The notes under the pieces: generated by a model
What the model was told of the DNA's origin: nothing
What the model saw: the letters and a program-made list of their open reading frames with translations, nothing else
Databases searched by the model: none
Made by a program: the position numbers and the translations under genes
DNA from: Jeotgalibacillus terrae
GTDB lineage: Bacteria > Bacillota > Bacilli > Bacillales > Jeotgalibacillaceae
Assembly (NCBI RefSeq): GCF_016908195.1
Contig: NZ_JAFBDK010000022.1
Location: 1 to 52,865 of the forward strand
Direction: 5' to 3'
DNA: 52,865 nt
Part shown: positions 33,399 to 42,249 of the stretch, in pieces
Position numbering within the stretch: the stretch's first letter is position 1
Layout of the letters: every line of letters starts with the position of its first letter

Positions 33399-34757
33399 AT
33401 GCAAGGCTTTACAGATTTTCTGAATGAAATCAGTGGACTCGTATGGGGGCCGCCACTGCTGATCCTTCTCGTCGGAACAGGTATTTACCTGACATTCCGC
33501 CTTGGACTGGTTCAGTTCTCATTAACAGGCTATTCACTCAAGCTGGCTTTTTCCCGCAATCAGGACAAGAAATCCAAAGGTGATATCTCTCACTTTCAGT
33601 CTTTAATGACTGCGATGGCAGCAACAGTCGGTACCGGTAACATTGTCGGTGTAGCAACAGCTGTTGTGCTTGGTGGACCTGGAGCAATATTCTGGATGTG
33701 GCTGTCCGCTATATTTGGAATGGCAACTAAGTACGCTGAAGCCGTACTGGCGGTAAAATACCGCGTTCAGGATGAAGACGGCGAAATGTCCGGTGGACCG
33801 ATGTATTATCTTGAACGTGGTCTGAAGCAAAAATGGCTGGGTGTTTTATTTGCACTTTTTGGTGCCATCGCTGCCTTTGGTATCGGAAACATGGTACAGT
33901 CAAATTCTGTATCAGATGTCGTACAGGATACGTTCTCTATCCCGACTTGGGTAACTGGAATTGCTTTAACAATCTTTACGGCACTTGTTATTCTTGGCGG
34001 TATTAAAAGTATTGGTAAAGTAACCTCTATTTTTGTTCCTTTTATGGCAGCATTTTATTTACTTGCAGGACTTATTGTTATGATCTTAAACTTTGAATTA
34101 GTACCTTCTGCATTTGCAACAATTTTCTCACTTGCATTCGGTAACGAAGCAATTGCCGGCGGTGTGATCGGTGCGATCATCCGTTACGGTGTAGCACGTG
34201 GTGTATTCTCGAATGAAGCTGGTCTTGGATCTGCACCAATCGCTGCTGCTGCAGCAAAAACTGATATGCCTGGACGTCAGGGACTTGTTTCAATGACTCA
34301 GGTATTAATTGATACGCTGATTATCTGTTCAATTACAGGTGTAACGATTGTTATGGCTGGTCTTTATGAAGAAGGAGACTTACAGGGTGGTGCGTTAACA
34401 TCTGCATCATTCGAATACTTCCTTGGTGGTCTTGGACCGATCATTGTTACAGTCGGACTGATCTTCTTTGCTTCTTCTACAATTATTGGGTGGTCTTACT
34501 ACGGAGAGAAGTGTTTCCAGTATCTTGTAGGGACAAAGAAATTTAATGTATTCTATCGTCTGCTGTTCGTTATTGCAGTCATGGTCGGTTCAGTCGCGAC
34601 ACTGGATGTTGTGTGGGCGTTCTCAGACGTAATGAACGGTCTGATGGCTTTCCCTAACCTGATTGGACTTCTTGGGCTTTCCGGAGTGGTTGCATATGAA
34701 ACGAAACGCATCCGTGAAAAGATCAAAGAAGAAAAAGCACAGAATAAAGCCGCATAA
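33399..34757 (+). CDS. Alanine/glycine:cation symporter (AGCS family)
   Basis: The 452-aa, roughly eleven-helix Na+ or H+/amino acid symporter has family signatures FQSLMTAMAATVGTGNIVGV (about 68-87), GGPGAIFWMW, MSGGPMYYLERG, and the strongly conserved NEAGLGSAPIAAAAAKT (about 274-290). Likely substrates are alanine, glycine or glutamine. AAGGGGGA precedes the start. A second AGCS member lies at 38.8-40.2 kb and differs clearly in sequence. The gene is followed within 65 bp by yfkK and may be co-transcribed. Confidence 0.92.
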   Translation: MQGFTDFLNEISGLVWGPPLLILLVGTGIYLTFRLGLVQFSLTGYSLKLAFSRNQDKKSKGDISHFQSLMTAMAATVGTGNIVGVATAVVLGGPGAIFWMWLSAIFGMATKYAEAVLAVKYRVQDEDGEMSGGPMYYLERGLKQKWLGVLFALFGAIAAFGIGNMVQSNSVSDVVQDTFSIPTWVTGIALTIFTALVILGGIKSIGKVTSIFVPFMAAFYLLAGLIVMILNFELVPSAFATIFSLAFGNEAIAGGVIGAIIRYGVARGVFSNEAGLGSAPIAAAAAKTDMPGRQGLVSMTQVLIDTLIICSITGVTIVMAGLYEEGDLQGGALTSASFEYFLGGLGPIIVTVGLIFFASSTIIGWSYYGEKCFQYLVGTKKFNVFYRLLFVIAVMVGSVATLDVVWAFSDVMNGLMAFPNLIGLLGLSGVVAYETKRIREKIKEEKAQNKAA

Positions 34758-34822
34758 TGCGTATTGACAGATCCTTTGAAGCATGGAAAGATTGTATTTA
34801 GCGAATGAAAGGACTGATCAAT

Positions 34823-35047
34823 ATGGATTTAACGGTACAAAGTGCTGAAAATGCTGAATATATGGTTGAAAAAATCAAAGACCGTCTGCGTATAGTAAAT
34901 GCAGGAGCGCTTAAAGTTTCTGCTTTCGATGAAGAGCAGTACGAAGAACTCCATTCACTGTATACAATGGTGATGAAAAGAGAAACATTCAGCCCAAGTG
35001 AAATGCAGGCAATTGCTGAAGAACTCGGCAACCTGAGAAAAGCTTAA
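34823..35047 (+). CDS. yfkK: YfkK family protein (DUF1128)
   Basis: The 74-aa helical protein matches the UPF0435/DUF1128 family: [22 protein letters not shown], then [19 protein letters not shown] at the end. ATG 34823 follows AAAGGACTG; the earlier ATG 34805 overlaps this ribosome site. Function is unknown. It is shortly downstream of the AGCS gene and convergent with the chemoreceptor. Confidence 0.85.
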   Translation: MDLTVQSAENAEYMVEKIKDRLRIVNAGALKVSAFDEEQYEELHSLYTMVMKRETFSPSEMQAIAEELGNLRKA

Positions 35048-35056
35048 TTAACTTAT

Positions 35057-35094
35057 AAAGAGGAGAACACCTTAAGTGGTGTCCTCCTCTTTCT
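35057..35094. terminator. Bidirectional terminator between yfkK and the chemoreceptor
   Basis: Stem AAAGAGGAG-A-ACACC / GGTGT-C-CTCCTCTTT with one internal mismatch and a short loop. The tails suit both strands. Confidence 0.88.
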
Positions 35095-36914
35095 TATGAT
35101 GCCTGCTCTTTATTATCCGCCTCATTGTTTTCTTCAATTGCATCACGTTCTTCATAACCGCCTGCTTCTGTGCTTTCATCAGACGTACCTTCTTCAGTAA
35201 CTGGTTCTTCAGGTTCTTCTGGCACTTCTGCTTCTTCAACTCTGAACATGCCAATCCGATCTCTGAGGTCTCTTGCATCATGAATCAGCGCTCTTGAAGA
35301 ATCATAGACCATCTCCATCGTCGTGCTCGACTCCTCGGCACTAGCGCTCGTCTGTTCAATACCCGCTGCTGATTCTTCAGACACTGAAGCAATCTGTTCA
35401 ATTTCCTGATGCATTTCTTCAGAGCCATTAACAATATCGTATAGTGAAGCAGCGATCATTTTCATCTGTTCAGATACTGCTTTCACCTGGTCGTCAATCT
35501 TAGTGAATGACTCAGACGTTTCTTCCATCTGTTCAGCTCCGGCGCTCACCTTACCGTAACCATCCTCCAGGACAGCAACTGTATCTTTTGATTCTTTCTG
35601 AATGGAACCGATTATACTGGTGATGTCTGAAATGGATGCGGATACCTGGACTGCGAGTTTTCTCACTTCATCTGCTACCACTGCAAAACCTTTTCCATGT
35701 TCACCTGCACGTGCAGCTTCAATAGCCGCATTCAGTGCAAGCAGGTTTGTCTGATCTGCAATGTCCTGGATCACCTGCACGAGCTTAGAGATGCTCTGTG
35801 CCTGTGTATCAAGGCCATTCACTTTTTCCATCGCCTCTTTAAAGCTTGTGTTAATTCCATTCACTGTGCGAATTGTCTCATTCATCTTTATGCCGCCGTC
35901 TTTAGAGAGTTCCAGCATATCATCAGTCTTTTCCTGAGCTTTGGTTCCTTTTTCAGCAGAAGACTTAATCACTGCAATAAATCCATTCATCTTTTCGCTG
36001 AGAGATGACGATGATTCCGCCTGGACACCGGCCCCGTCTGCCAGTTCACTCATTGTCACGGCAATCTGACGGCTTCCCTCTCTGACTTCTTCAGCACTCT
36101 CAGATAGATGACTTCCTTTCTCAAAGACAGATGTGGAAACACCTGACACACCGCTGACAAGATCCCTTAACTGATGATTCATTTCATTGACTGCATGTAC
36201 CAGTTGTCCAACTTCATCTTTGCTTTTAGTATGTAAAGATTCAGCAGGAAGAGACCCGCGCGCAATCGCTTTCATTCTTTTCGTCACCATACTGATTGGT
36301 TTTGTAATCTGTCCGGCTACGATGACGCTCATTATAATCGCGAGCAGCATGACAATCCCACTGATAACAAGGATCGTTGTAATTGTCTGCTGACCATTTT
36401 CTATAATTGATTGCCCAGCCTGATCCATTTCTGCTTCACGGGCTGTTGAAATTTTTTCAAGGCTATCCATGATCCCTCTTGCAGTAGGCTCAAAGTTCGC
36501 TCTGAAAAGCACTCTTGCATCCTCTTCCCTGCCGTTGTCATACATTGAGAATACGCGTTCTCTGACACCCTCCTGCCAGACTCTTGTAATTGTCAGCACT
36601 GATTTCATTTCTTTACTGACGTCATAACCCTGCAGCGTCTCAGCTAATTCATCATTCACGGCCGCAAGTTCATCAAAACCTTCGCTGTAATCGGGTTCCC
36701 CATATAATACATATCCCCGTGTCAGAGCAATCTGCTGTGACACATTGAATTTCATTTCCTGATCGATTGATAAAAGCATCAGCTCTTCTTCAATCAGGTT
36801 TTCAGTTTCTTCATTGATATTTGTGATTGAGTAAACATTAAAAGCAGCCAATCCACCTATGAATAATACAAGAATAAAAAATGCCGACATCAGCTTCCAT
36901 TTTAACTTTTTCAC
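35094..36914 (-). CDS. Methyl-accepting chemotaxis protein with acidic tail
   Basis: The 606-aa chemoreceptor has TM1 (about 7-27), an extracellular four-helix-bundle-like sensor of about 150 residues, TM2 (about 178-202), HAMP (about 203-255) and a cytoplasmic signalling coiled coil. The hairpin tip is [19 protein letters not shown]. Unusually, after the signalling domain it ends in about 50 mostly acidic residues (many Glu and Asp, from EVPEEPEEPVTEE onward). The start is GTG 36914, with AAGGGGG 8 bp upstream; an ATG six codons earlier overlaps that site. A sigma-D promoter lies upstream. The ligand is unknown. Confidence 0.9.
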   Translation of the reverse strand: MKKLKWKLMSAFFILVLFIGGLAAFNVYSITNINEETENLIEEELMLLSIDQEMKFNVSQQIALTRGYVLYGEPDYSEGFDELAAVNDELAETLQGYDVSKEMKSVLTITRVWQEGVRERVFSMYDNGREEDARVLFRANFEPTARGIMDSLEKISTAREAEMDQAGQSIIENGQQTITTILVISGIVMLLAIIMSVIVAGQITKPISMVTKRMKAIARGSLPAESLHTKSKDEVGQLVHAVNEMNHQLRDLVSGVSGVSTSVFEKGSHLSESAEEVREGSRQIAVTMSELADGAGVQAESSSSLSEKMNGFIAVIKSSAEKGTKAQEKTDDMLELSKDGGIKMNETIRTVNGINTSFKEAMEKVNGLDTQAQSISKLVQVIQDIADQTNLLALNAAIEAARAGEHGKGFAVVADEVRKLAVQVSASISDITSIIGSIQKESKDTVAVLEDGYGKVSAGAEQMEETSESFTKIDDQVKAVSEQMKMIAASLYDIVNGSEEMHQEIEQIASVSEESAAGIEQTSASAEESSTTMEMVYDSSRALIHDARDLRDRIGMFRVEEAEVPEEPEEPVTEEGTSDESTEAGGYEERDAIEENNEADNKEQAS

Positions 36915-36968
36915 AAAACGATCCCCCTTCATTATGTAATCTCAAAGAACTACATCTATTATATATGT

Positions 36969-36995
36969 ATATCGACCTAATGAACATAGTTTTTA
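36969..36995 (-). promoter_or_regulatory. Sigma-D promoter of the chemoreceptor gene
   Basis: Minus strand TAAA (36995-36992), 15 bp, GTCGATAT (36976-36969), against the motility consensus TAAA-N15-GCCGATAT: 11 of 12 positions match. Confidence 0.8.
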
Positions 36996-37017
36996 GAATC
37001 CTCCGAAAATTTTTTCG

Positions 37018-37051
37018 CAAAAAAAACTGAGTCCCTGTTAAGGACTCAGTT
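37018..37051 (-). terminator. Terminator of the yfkM transcript
   Basis: Minus strand stem AACTGAGTCC/GGACTCAGTT, 7-nt loop, followed by eight T or more. Confidence 0.92.
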
Positions 37052-37059
37052 AAATTGTT

Positions 37060-37572
37060 TTATGAAATTAATTTTAATGATTCTCTGATGAACGCTGGAA
37101 TATCGTCAGGGTCTCTGCTTGTTACCAGCTGGTTGCCACAGACAACGACTTCTTCATCATGATATTCTGCACCTGCATATTCCATATCCACTTTGATTGA
37201 TTTAAAGCCTGTAGCTTTACGTCCCTCAAGTGTCTTAGCTGTAATCAGTAACTGCGGGCCGTGACAAATCGTCAGTACCGGCTTGTTACCATCCATGAAC
37301 GCCTTAGCGAATTTTACAAAGCGCTCGTCGCCTCTTAACAGGTCAGGTGAGAAACCGCCTGGTATAAATAGCGCATCAAAGTCAGAAGGGTTCACGTCAT
37401 CAATAGACTTGTCAATTGTTACTGTAGCTTCTCCCTGTTTTCCTTTGACGGTATTTCCTGATTCTTTTTCAATGGTCACGACCTCGTGTCCTTCTTTTTT
37501 GAACGCTTCCGCCGGATCTGTATATTCTACATCTTCAAATTGATCAGTTAATAGTGCTGCAATTTTAGCCAT
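37060..37572 (-). CDS. yfkM: DJ-1/PfpI family general stress protein (YfkM)
   Basis: The 170-aa protein is of the DJ-1/PfpI superfamily, very like YfkM (general stress protein 18). The nucleophile elbow is TICHGPQLL with Cys at about 104, preceded by FIPGGFSPDLLR. Members act as deglycases, proteases or chaperones; the exact activity here is unknown. AAAGGAGATG precedes the start. It lies 64 bp after the methyltransferase gene without an intervening terminator, so the two may share a transcript. Confidence 0.88.
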   Translation of the reverse strand: MAKIAALLTDQFEDVEYTDPAEAFKKEGHEVVTIEKESGNTVKGKQGEATVTIDKSIDDVNPSDFDALFIPGGFSPDLLRGDERFVKFAKAFMDGNKPVLTICHGPQLLITAKTLEGRKATGFKSIKVDMEYAGAEYHDEEVVVCGNQLVTSRDPDDIPAFIRESLKLIS

Positions 37573-37636
37573 TTATAACATCTCCTTTTATTTATCTATA
37601 ATGTATATATTCCACATATTTACCTCATTAAACCTT

Positions 37637-38626
37637 TTACTTCTTAATCCACTTGATGAAGAACCAGCCTCCCTCGCGAATAACGGGGAAAGGACTTTGC
37701 TGTTCAAAACCGCACTCTTCCGCGATCTTTCGGAGTTCTTCTTCTGAAGGAATCGGGTATAAATTATCAAATGTCATAAAGAAACTATTAAATGCACTTG
37801 AAAACTGTTTTCCATATTTAGCTTTTTGTAGAGGGGAAATGATCGTGATAATTCCATTTTCTTCAGTAATGTTTTTGATCTTACTGAAGAAGTCCATCCG
37901 TTCATCAGGATTAATGTAATGCAATAGATTATTAACCATGACATAGTCAAACAACTGGTTAGGTTCATATTCATGAATATCTCTGTGTACGATATTGATC
38001 CGGTCAAAATCCTTTGTTGCTTTTTTCGCTGAATCTGCTACTTCTTCGTTGATTTCAATACCAGTCAGATTCATGTCAGGGTGCTTCTTAGCAAGCTTTA
38101 ACAAATAACCGCCTTCACCGCAGCCAATATCGAGAATTGAATCTGTCTGGTGCTTTTTTACATTCTGATTAATGAGCCGGAACGCAAGCATTTCAAGCAG
38201 TGTAGACGTCTTTGCTACCGTCGAACCGTGCTTTTCATTATCAAAATGCTGTCTTTTCTTTTCTTTCATCAGTTCGGGGTAGTGTAAAAGGGAGGGAATA
38301 TGTAGTTCCATCATTTCTTTTAACAGGTCCCCTGAAGAAGGGCTATCTTTCTTTGAACCCGGTAACTTCCAGGCTTTTGAGATTTTCACCCTGTTTTTAT
38401 CATCTTTTTTCAGATGCTTTAATGCAATTCCTACTTCCACCCACTGAGTGAGCAGTTCTTCTTCCAGATCATAGGCATCAGCAACATCTTCAACCCTCAC
38501 AGGCCGTCTGAACGCTTCGAACAAATCAAGCTCATATCCCACATAGGCATGCCAGCTATATAAAAATGGTACATTCGTTTTCATCCACGTTCTGGCTTTC
38601 CACATATTATTAAGGTCTTTAATCAT
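37637..38626 (-). CDS. SAM-dependent methyltransferase with N-terminal winged-helix-like domain
   Basis: In this 329-aa protein the first 100 residues resemble the helical dimerisation/winged-helix part of O-methyltransferases (FLYSWHAYVGYELDLFEAF, VEDVADAYDLEEELL). The Rossmann domain has SAM motif ILDIGCGEGGYLLKLA (about 165-180), motif II NLTGIEINEE and motif IV FDYVMVNNLLHY. The substrate is unknown, probably a small molecule. GAGGAGGGG precedes the start. It is upstream of yfkM. Confidence 0.82.
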   Translation of the reverse strand: MIKDLNNMWKARTWMKTNVPFLYSWHAYVGYELDLFEAFRRPVRVEDVADAYDLEEELLTQWVEVGIALKHLKKDDKNRVKISKAWKLPGSKKDSPSSGDLLKEMMELHIPSLLHYPELMKEKKRQHFDNEKHGSTVAKTSTLLEMLAFRLINQNVKKHQTDSILDIGCGEGGYLLKLAKKHPDMNLTGIEINEEVADSAKKATKDFDRINIVHRDIHEYEPNQLFDYVMVNNLLHYINPDERMDFFSKIKNITEENGIITIISPLQKAKYGKQFSSAFNSFFMTFDNLYPIPSEEELRKIAEECGFEQQSPFPVIREGGWFFIKWIKK

Positions 38627-38737
38627 TCAAACCCCTCCTCTTCCCGCTCTAACTTTCTATTCGCAACTGGTTGTGACATCATTTTTCATTCTTACTCTAA
38701 TGTGTATCCTTAATTCACCTATTAGAAACTTATGTTT

Positions 38738-38776
38738 ATAAAAAAAGAACACATCCGCCGGATAGACGGATGTGCG
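38738..38776 (-). terminator. Terminator of the second AGCS gene
   Basis: Minus strand stem CACATCCG/CGGATGTG, followed by TTCTTTTTTT. Confidence 0.87.
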
Positions 38777-38780
38777 CATG

Positions 38781-40163
38781 TTATTTCCCTTTCGTTTTAC
38801 CAATATCCTTCAGATAATATTTATCGGAAGTGAAAAACTCTGTTTTGAGTTCTTTTACTTTATTACTGAGTAATAAAATCGCCAGGATATTCGGTAAAAG
38901 AATGGCTGCAAGCATAATATCAAGGAAGTTCCAGATTAGTTCAGCAGCTCCGACTGCACCGAATACAATTGCAACCAGATATACTGCCTGAATCGCGTAA
39001 GATGCCTTCAGTCCAAACAGAAACTCTGCCTGCTTTGCACCATAGAATATAACGACAAGGATCGTTGAAAATACAAAGAATACAAGTGAAACTGTGACCA
39101 GAATACTGCCAAACTCACCAAAGTATTCAGCAAAAGCAATCGTTGTTAATGCACTGCTGTTATCCATCGCACCTTCATCTGTCCAGACACCTGATGACAG
39201 TACCACAAACGCTGTTGCTGTACAGATGATCAGGGTGTCTACAACAATACCTGATACAGCCCAGAACGCCTGTCTGACAGGGTGGTCAGTCGTCGCAGCA
39301 GCGTGAGCCATTGGTGCTGTACCAAGTCCTGCTTCATTTGAATACAGCCCTCTTGCAAAGCCCCAGCGGATTACATCAACCAGTGCTGCCCCGGCAAATC
39401 CTCCAATGACAGGAGCCGGTGAAAATGCATTAGAGAAAATCAAAGTGAAAAATTCAGGTAATGCACCAAGATTCATAAATAAAATGACAAGGGCACCGCC
39501 AATATAGATTAATGCCATAAACGGTACGACAATCTGTGTCACCTGACCGATTCTCTTGATACCTCCAAATACAATAATTCCGATTAAAACGGCTATAATG
39601 ATACCTGTCCATAATACCGGAACGCCAAAGGATTCATTCACTGTATTGGCTACTGAGTTCCCCTGCACCATTACACTTGGTATTAATTCAAGCATCAGTG
39701 CAAACGAAAACCAGATACCAAGCCACTTCATGCCGAGACCTTTTGTCATGTAATACATCGGTCCGCCTACAAATTCACCTTTTTCATTTTTCTCGCGATA
39801 GTGTACTGCCAGCGCACTCTCAGAGAATTTCAGAGACATTCCGACAATTGCAATTACCCACATCCAGAAAACTGCACCCGGTCCTCCAAACATAATCGCT
39901 GCCGGAACACCGACAATGTTTGCAGCACCGATTGTAGATGATAAAGCGGACGTTAATGCCTGAAATGGTGTAACCGTCCCTTTGCCCTTTGGTTTCTTCG
40001 TTACACTGCCAAAGGTTTGTTTAAATATGTATAGCGGATGTCTGAATTGAAAAAAACCGAGTTTAAAAGTCATATAAAGTCCTGAAAACAGTAAAACAGC
40101 TATTAACGGTATTCCCCAAAGCCAGGCAGAAAACGCTGTAACGCCATTAATAAATCCCTCCAA
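38781..40163 (-). CDS. Alanine/glycine:cation symporter (AGCS family), second copy
   Basis: The 460-aa symporter of the same family as the 33.4-kb gene but a different lineage has FQALTSALSSTIGAANIVGV (about 66-85), GGPGAVFWMW, VGGPMYYMTKG and NEAGLGTAPMAHAAATTDHP. Alanine, glycine or another small amino acid is the likely substrate. The start is TTG 40163, placed 6 bp after AGGAGGGG. It has its own terminator. It lies at the junction between the two B. subtilis-like gene-order blocks. Confidence 0.9.
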   Translation of the reverse strand: MEGFINGVTAFSAWLWGIPLIAVLLFSGLYMTFKLGFFQFRHPLYIFKQTFGSVTKKPKGKGTVTPFQALTSALSSTIGAANIVGVPAAIMFGGPGAVFWMWVIAIVGMSLKFSESALAVHYREKNEKGEFVGGPMYYMTKGLGMKWLGIWFSFALMLELIPSVMVQGNSVANTVNESFGVPVLWTGIIIAVLIGIIVFGGIKRIGQVTQIVVPFMALIYIGGALVILFMNLGALPEFFTLIFSNAFSPAPVIGGFAGAALVDVIRWGFARGLYSNEAGLGTAPMAHAAATTDHPVRQAFWAVSGIVVDTLIICTATAFVVLSSGVWTDEGAMDNSSALTTIAFAEYFGEFGSILVTVSLVFFVFSTILVVIFYGAKQAEFLFGLKASYAIQAVYLVAIVFGAVGAAELIWNFLDIMLAAILLPNILAILLLSNKVKELKTEFFTSDKYYLKDIGKTKGK

Positions 40164-40404
40164 TAGAATCCCCTCCTAAAATTAGTATAATACGGAAGCT
40201 GTAATCCTTTTCCCTACATATACGAAGTTAAACGGATTATAGATAAATTAGTTGCAATGCGCCCTGTTTTATTAACCAGGCGGCTTGAAGCATTGAAGCT
40301 TTTCTTCGTATTGTGGAAGAACTGAAGTTTAACTGCGAAAACCTCTTCTTTTATACTGAAAATGGAGTATTTTCCGCTGAATAAGAACGATTTCCCTCAG
40401 AACA
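40164..40404. other. Gap with no recognisable gene
   Basis: AT-rich stretch between the AGCS gene and the motB terminator. I see no credible frame, promoter box or repeat apart from short dyads such as AAGCATTGAAGCTT. Confidence 0.5.
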
Positions 40405-40432
40405 TAAAAAACTGCCGCTATAAGCGGCAGTT
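40405..40432 (-). terminator. Terminator of motAB
   Basis: Minus strand stem AACTGCCGCT/AGCGGCAGTT with a 3-nt loop, then TTTTTATG. Confidence 0.9.
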
Positions 40433-41273
40433 AAGGTGTATTCGTTACAGTTCCGTCACTCGTTACACGCGGTAAAATCAACACTTCAACACGTCTGTTT
40501 TGTGAGCGGCCTGCTTCAGTATCATTTGATGCAATCGGCTGGAATTCACCGAATCCTTTCGCACTGAACCAGCGCGGATCCAGGTCAGGGTTTTCAATAA
40601 TGAGTTTCATAAAGTTGACTGCACGCATGACACTCAGCTCCCAGTTCGAGCCGTAGGATGCTGTACTGATTGGAACATTGTCCGTATGACCGGTAATAAT
40701 CACGTTTCTTGGCGGATCAAACTCAAGCAACCCTGCCACGTCCTGTGCAACGTTACTATATTCAGGTCTTACGTCAGCAGAACCTGACGCGAACAGAACA
40801 TTATCCCTGATCGTAAGCAGCAGACCTTCATCTGTCAGCTCGGTTTCAAACGTTTCACCAAGACTGTTTGTCCCGATATACTCTTCGATCTGATCCTGAA
40901 TTTCTTCTAGCTCTTCCATATCAGCGGCAGCTGCAGTTTCACGTTCTGACTGTTCCTGAAGAAATTCCTGAACCTGTCTTTCTTCTTCAGTCATTTCCTC
41001 AGTCAGTTCTTCTGCTTCAGCACCCGCTTCAGAATCAATATCATCTTCTGTATCATCAGTTTCTACCAAACTTGCATAATCGAGCACATTTTCCCCACCT
41101 GCAAAGATTTCATTAAAAACCTGTGACATCTGGTTAAACTTCGCCTGATCCACTGTACTGCTTGCGAACATGACGATAAAAAGAGCAAGCAGCAGTGTCA
41201 GAATGTCAGCATAAGGAATCAGCCAGCTTTCATCCATATGTTCCTCATGTTTTTTCTTTCTACGCTTCTTCAT
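40431..41273 (-). CDS. motB: Flagellar motor protein MotB
   Basis: The 280-aa stator protein has a basic N-terminus, a single membrane helix with the proton-accepting Asp at D23 in PYADILTLLLALFIV, a linker/plug, and an OmpA-type peptidoglycan-binding domain (about 150-265: ITGHTDNVPIS, NWELSVMRAVNFM, GRSQNRRVEVLI). The linker (about 66-120) is unusually acidic, with runs like DDTEDDIDSEAGAEAEE. ATG 41273 follows GGTGG; GTG 41285 is possible. It overlaps the motA end by 14 bp, so translation is coupled. The Asp and flanks do not settle proton versus sodium coupling. Confidence 0.94.
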   Translation of the reverse strand: MKKRRKKKHEEHMDESWLIPYADILTLLLALFIVMFASSTVDQAKFNQMSQVFNEIFAGGENVLDYASLVETDDTEDDIDSEAGAEAEELTEEMTEEERQVQEFLQEQSERETAAAADMEELEEIQDQIEEYIGTNSLGETFETELTDEGLLLTIRDNVLFASGSADVRPEYSNVAQDVAGLLEFDPPRNVIITGHTDNVPISTASYGSNWELSVMRAVNFMKLIIENPDLDPRWFSAKGFGEFQPIASNDTEAGRSQNRRVEVLILPRVTSDGTVTNTP

Positions 41274-42060
41274 CAGCTTTTCCACCGCCTTCAGACATCA
41301 GCTGCTCCCGCTCCTTCGCAGGCAGATAAGAGGCAAGCTTCTGTTCAATTACCCGTGGTGCTTCACCTTCAAGTACGGATAGAATTCCTTCAATCATCAT
41401 TTGTTTGATCATGACTTCTTTCGTTGATTTACGCTTCAGCTTGTTGGCAAATGGATGCCATAATACATAGCCGGTAAAAATACCAAGCAGTGTTGCAATA
41501 AATGCTGCTGCAATGGCTTCTCCAAGTGCAGTCGTATCATTCATTTTACCAAGCGCAGCAATCAGTCCGACTACAGCACCCAAAACACCTAGGGTTGGCG
41601 CATATGTACCAGCCTGAGAAAAAATCGCAGCACCTGAAAGATGACGCTCTTCCATTGCATCAATCTCTTCTGTCAGAACATCTCTGATATAGTCTGCATT
41701 CTGACCATCGATTGCAAGTCCAAGTCCGTTTCTCAAAAACGGCTCTTCGATTTCTGATGTTTTTGATTCCAATGCAAGCAGTCCTTCTTTTCTTGCAAGT
41801 TCCGCCCACTCACCGAACATCTGAATGACATCACGGACTTCGGTGCCTTTTGGTTCTTTGAAAATAACGCCAAACAATTTAGGGACTCTTTTTAATTCCG
41901 ACATCGGAAAAGCAATCATTACTGCTGCCACTGTCCCTAAAATAATAATCATAAAAGCAGGGCCGTTTAACAGAGCCGTGGCAGGTACACCTTTTAATAC
42001 CATACCAACACCAACTGCAATCAGTCCCAGAATGACGCCAATAAGCGAGGATCGATCCAA
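41260..42060 (-). CDS. motA: Flagellar motor protein MotA
   Basis: The 266-aa stator subunit has four membrane helices. Conserved segments are QAGTYAPTLGVLGAVVGLIAAL's central part (TM3 region, about 150-165), ATLLGIFTGYVLWHPFANKL (TM4 and cytoplasmic start) and the cytoplasmic charged loop FGEWAELARKEGLLALE that contacts FliG. The start is TTG 42060 (first residues MDRSSLIGVILG as in MotA), with GGGTG upstream; a further TTG lies five codons earlier. A sigma-D promoter lies 44 bp upstream. Confidence 0.93.
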   Translation of the reverse strand: MDRSSLIGVILGLIAVGVGMVLKGVPATALLNGPAFMIIILGTVAAVMIAFPMSELKRVPKLFGVIFKEPKGTEVRDVIQMFGEWAELARKEGLLALESKTSEIEEPFLRNGLGLAIDGQNADYIRDVLTEEIDAMEERHLSGAAIFSQAGTYAPTLGVLGAVVGLIAALGKMNDTTALGEAIAAAFIATLLGIFTGYVLWHPFANKLKRKSTKEVMIKQMMIEGILSVLEGEAPRVIEQKLASYLPAKEREQLMSEGGGKADEEA

Positions 42061-42103
42061 TACATTCACCCACAATCACTAGATTTCTATCTCTACATAG
42101 TCT

Positions 42104-42130
42104 ATATCGGTAAAAATACCGGCGACTTTA
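42104..42130 (-). promoter_or_regulatory. Sigma-D promoter of motAB
   Basis: Minus strand TAAA (42130-42127), exactly 15 bp, ACCGATAT (42111-42104), matching TAAA-N15-GCCGATAT at 11 of 12 positions. Confidence 0.87.
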
Positions 42131-42182
42131 GAACTTTCTGCTTATACATATTATGAAAATAGAATGTAATTGTCGTTATTTT

Positions 42183-42210
42183 TTGATTTTTGTTCATTGA
42201 CTGTTAAAAT
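42183..42210 (+). promoter_or_regulatory. Probable ampS promoter (sigma-A)
   Basis: -35 TTGATT (42183-42188), 16-bp spacer, -10 TAAAAT (42205-42210), 40 bp upstream of the start. Confidence 0.6.
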
Positions 42211-42249
42211 GTTTAGTGGAACTAATTACTTATAAAAGGGGTTTTTGAT

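Noticed and set aside
40164-40404. Further copy of the dispersed repeat or a small gene before motB
   Set aside because: A segment with TTTTCCGCTGAATAAG looked similar at first, but the neighbouring motifs of the element are missing and no frame is credible.
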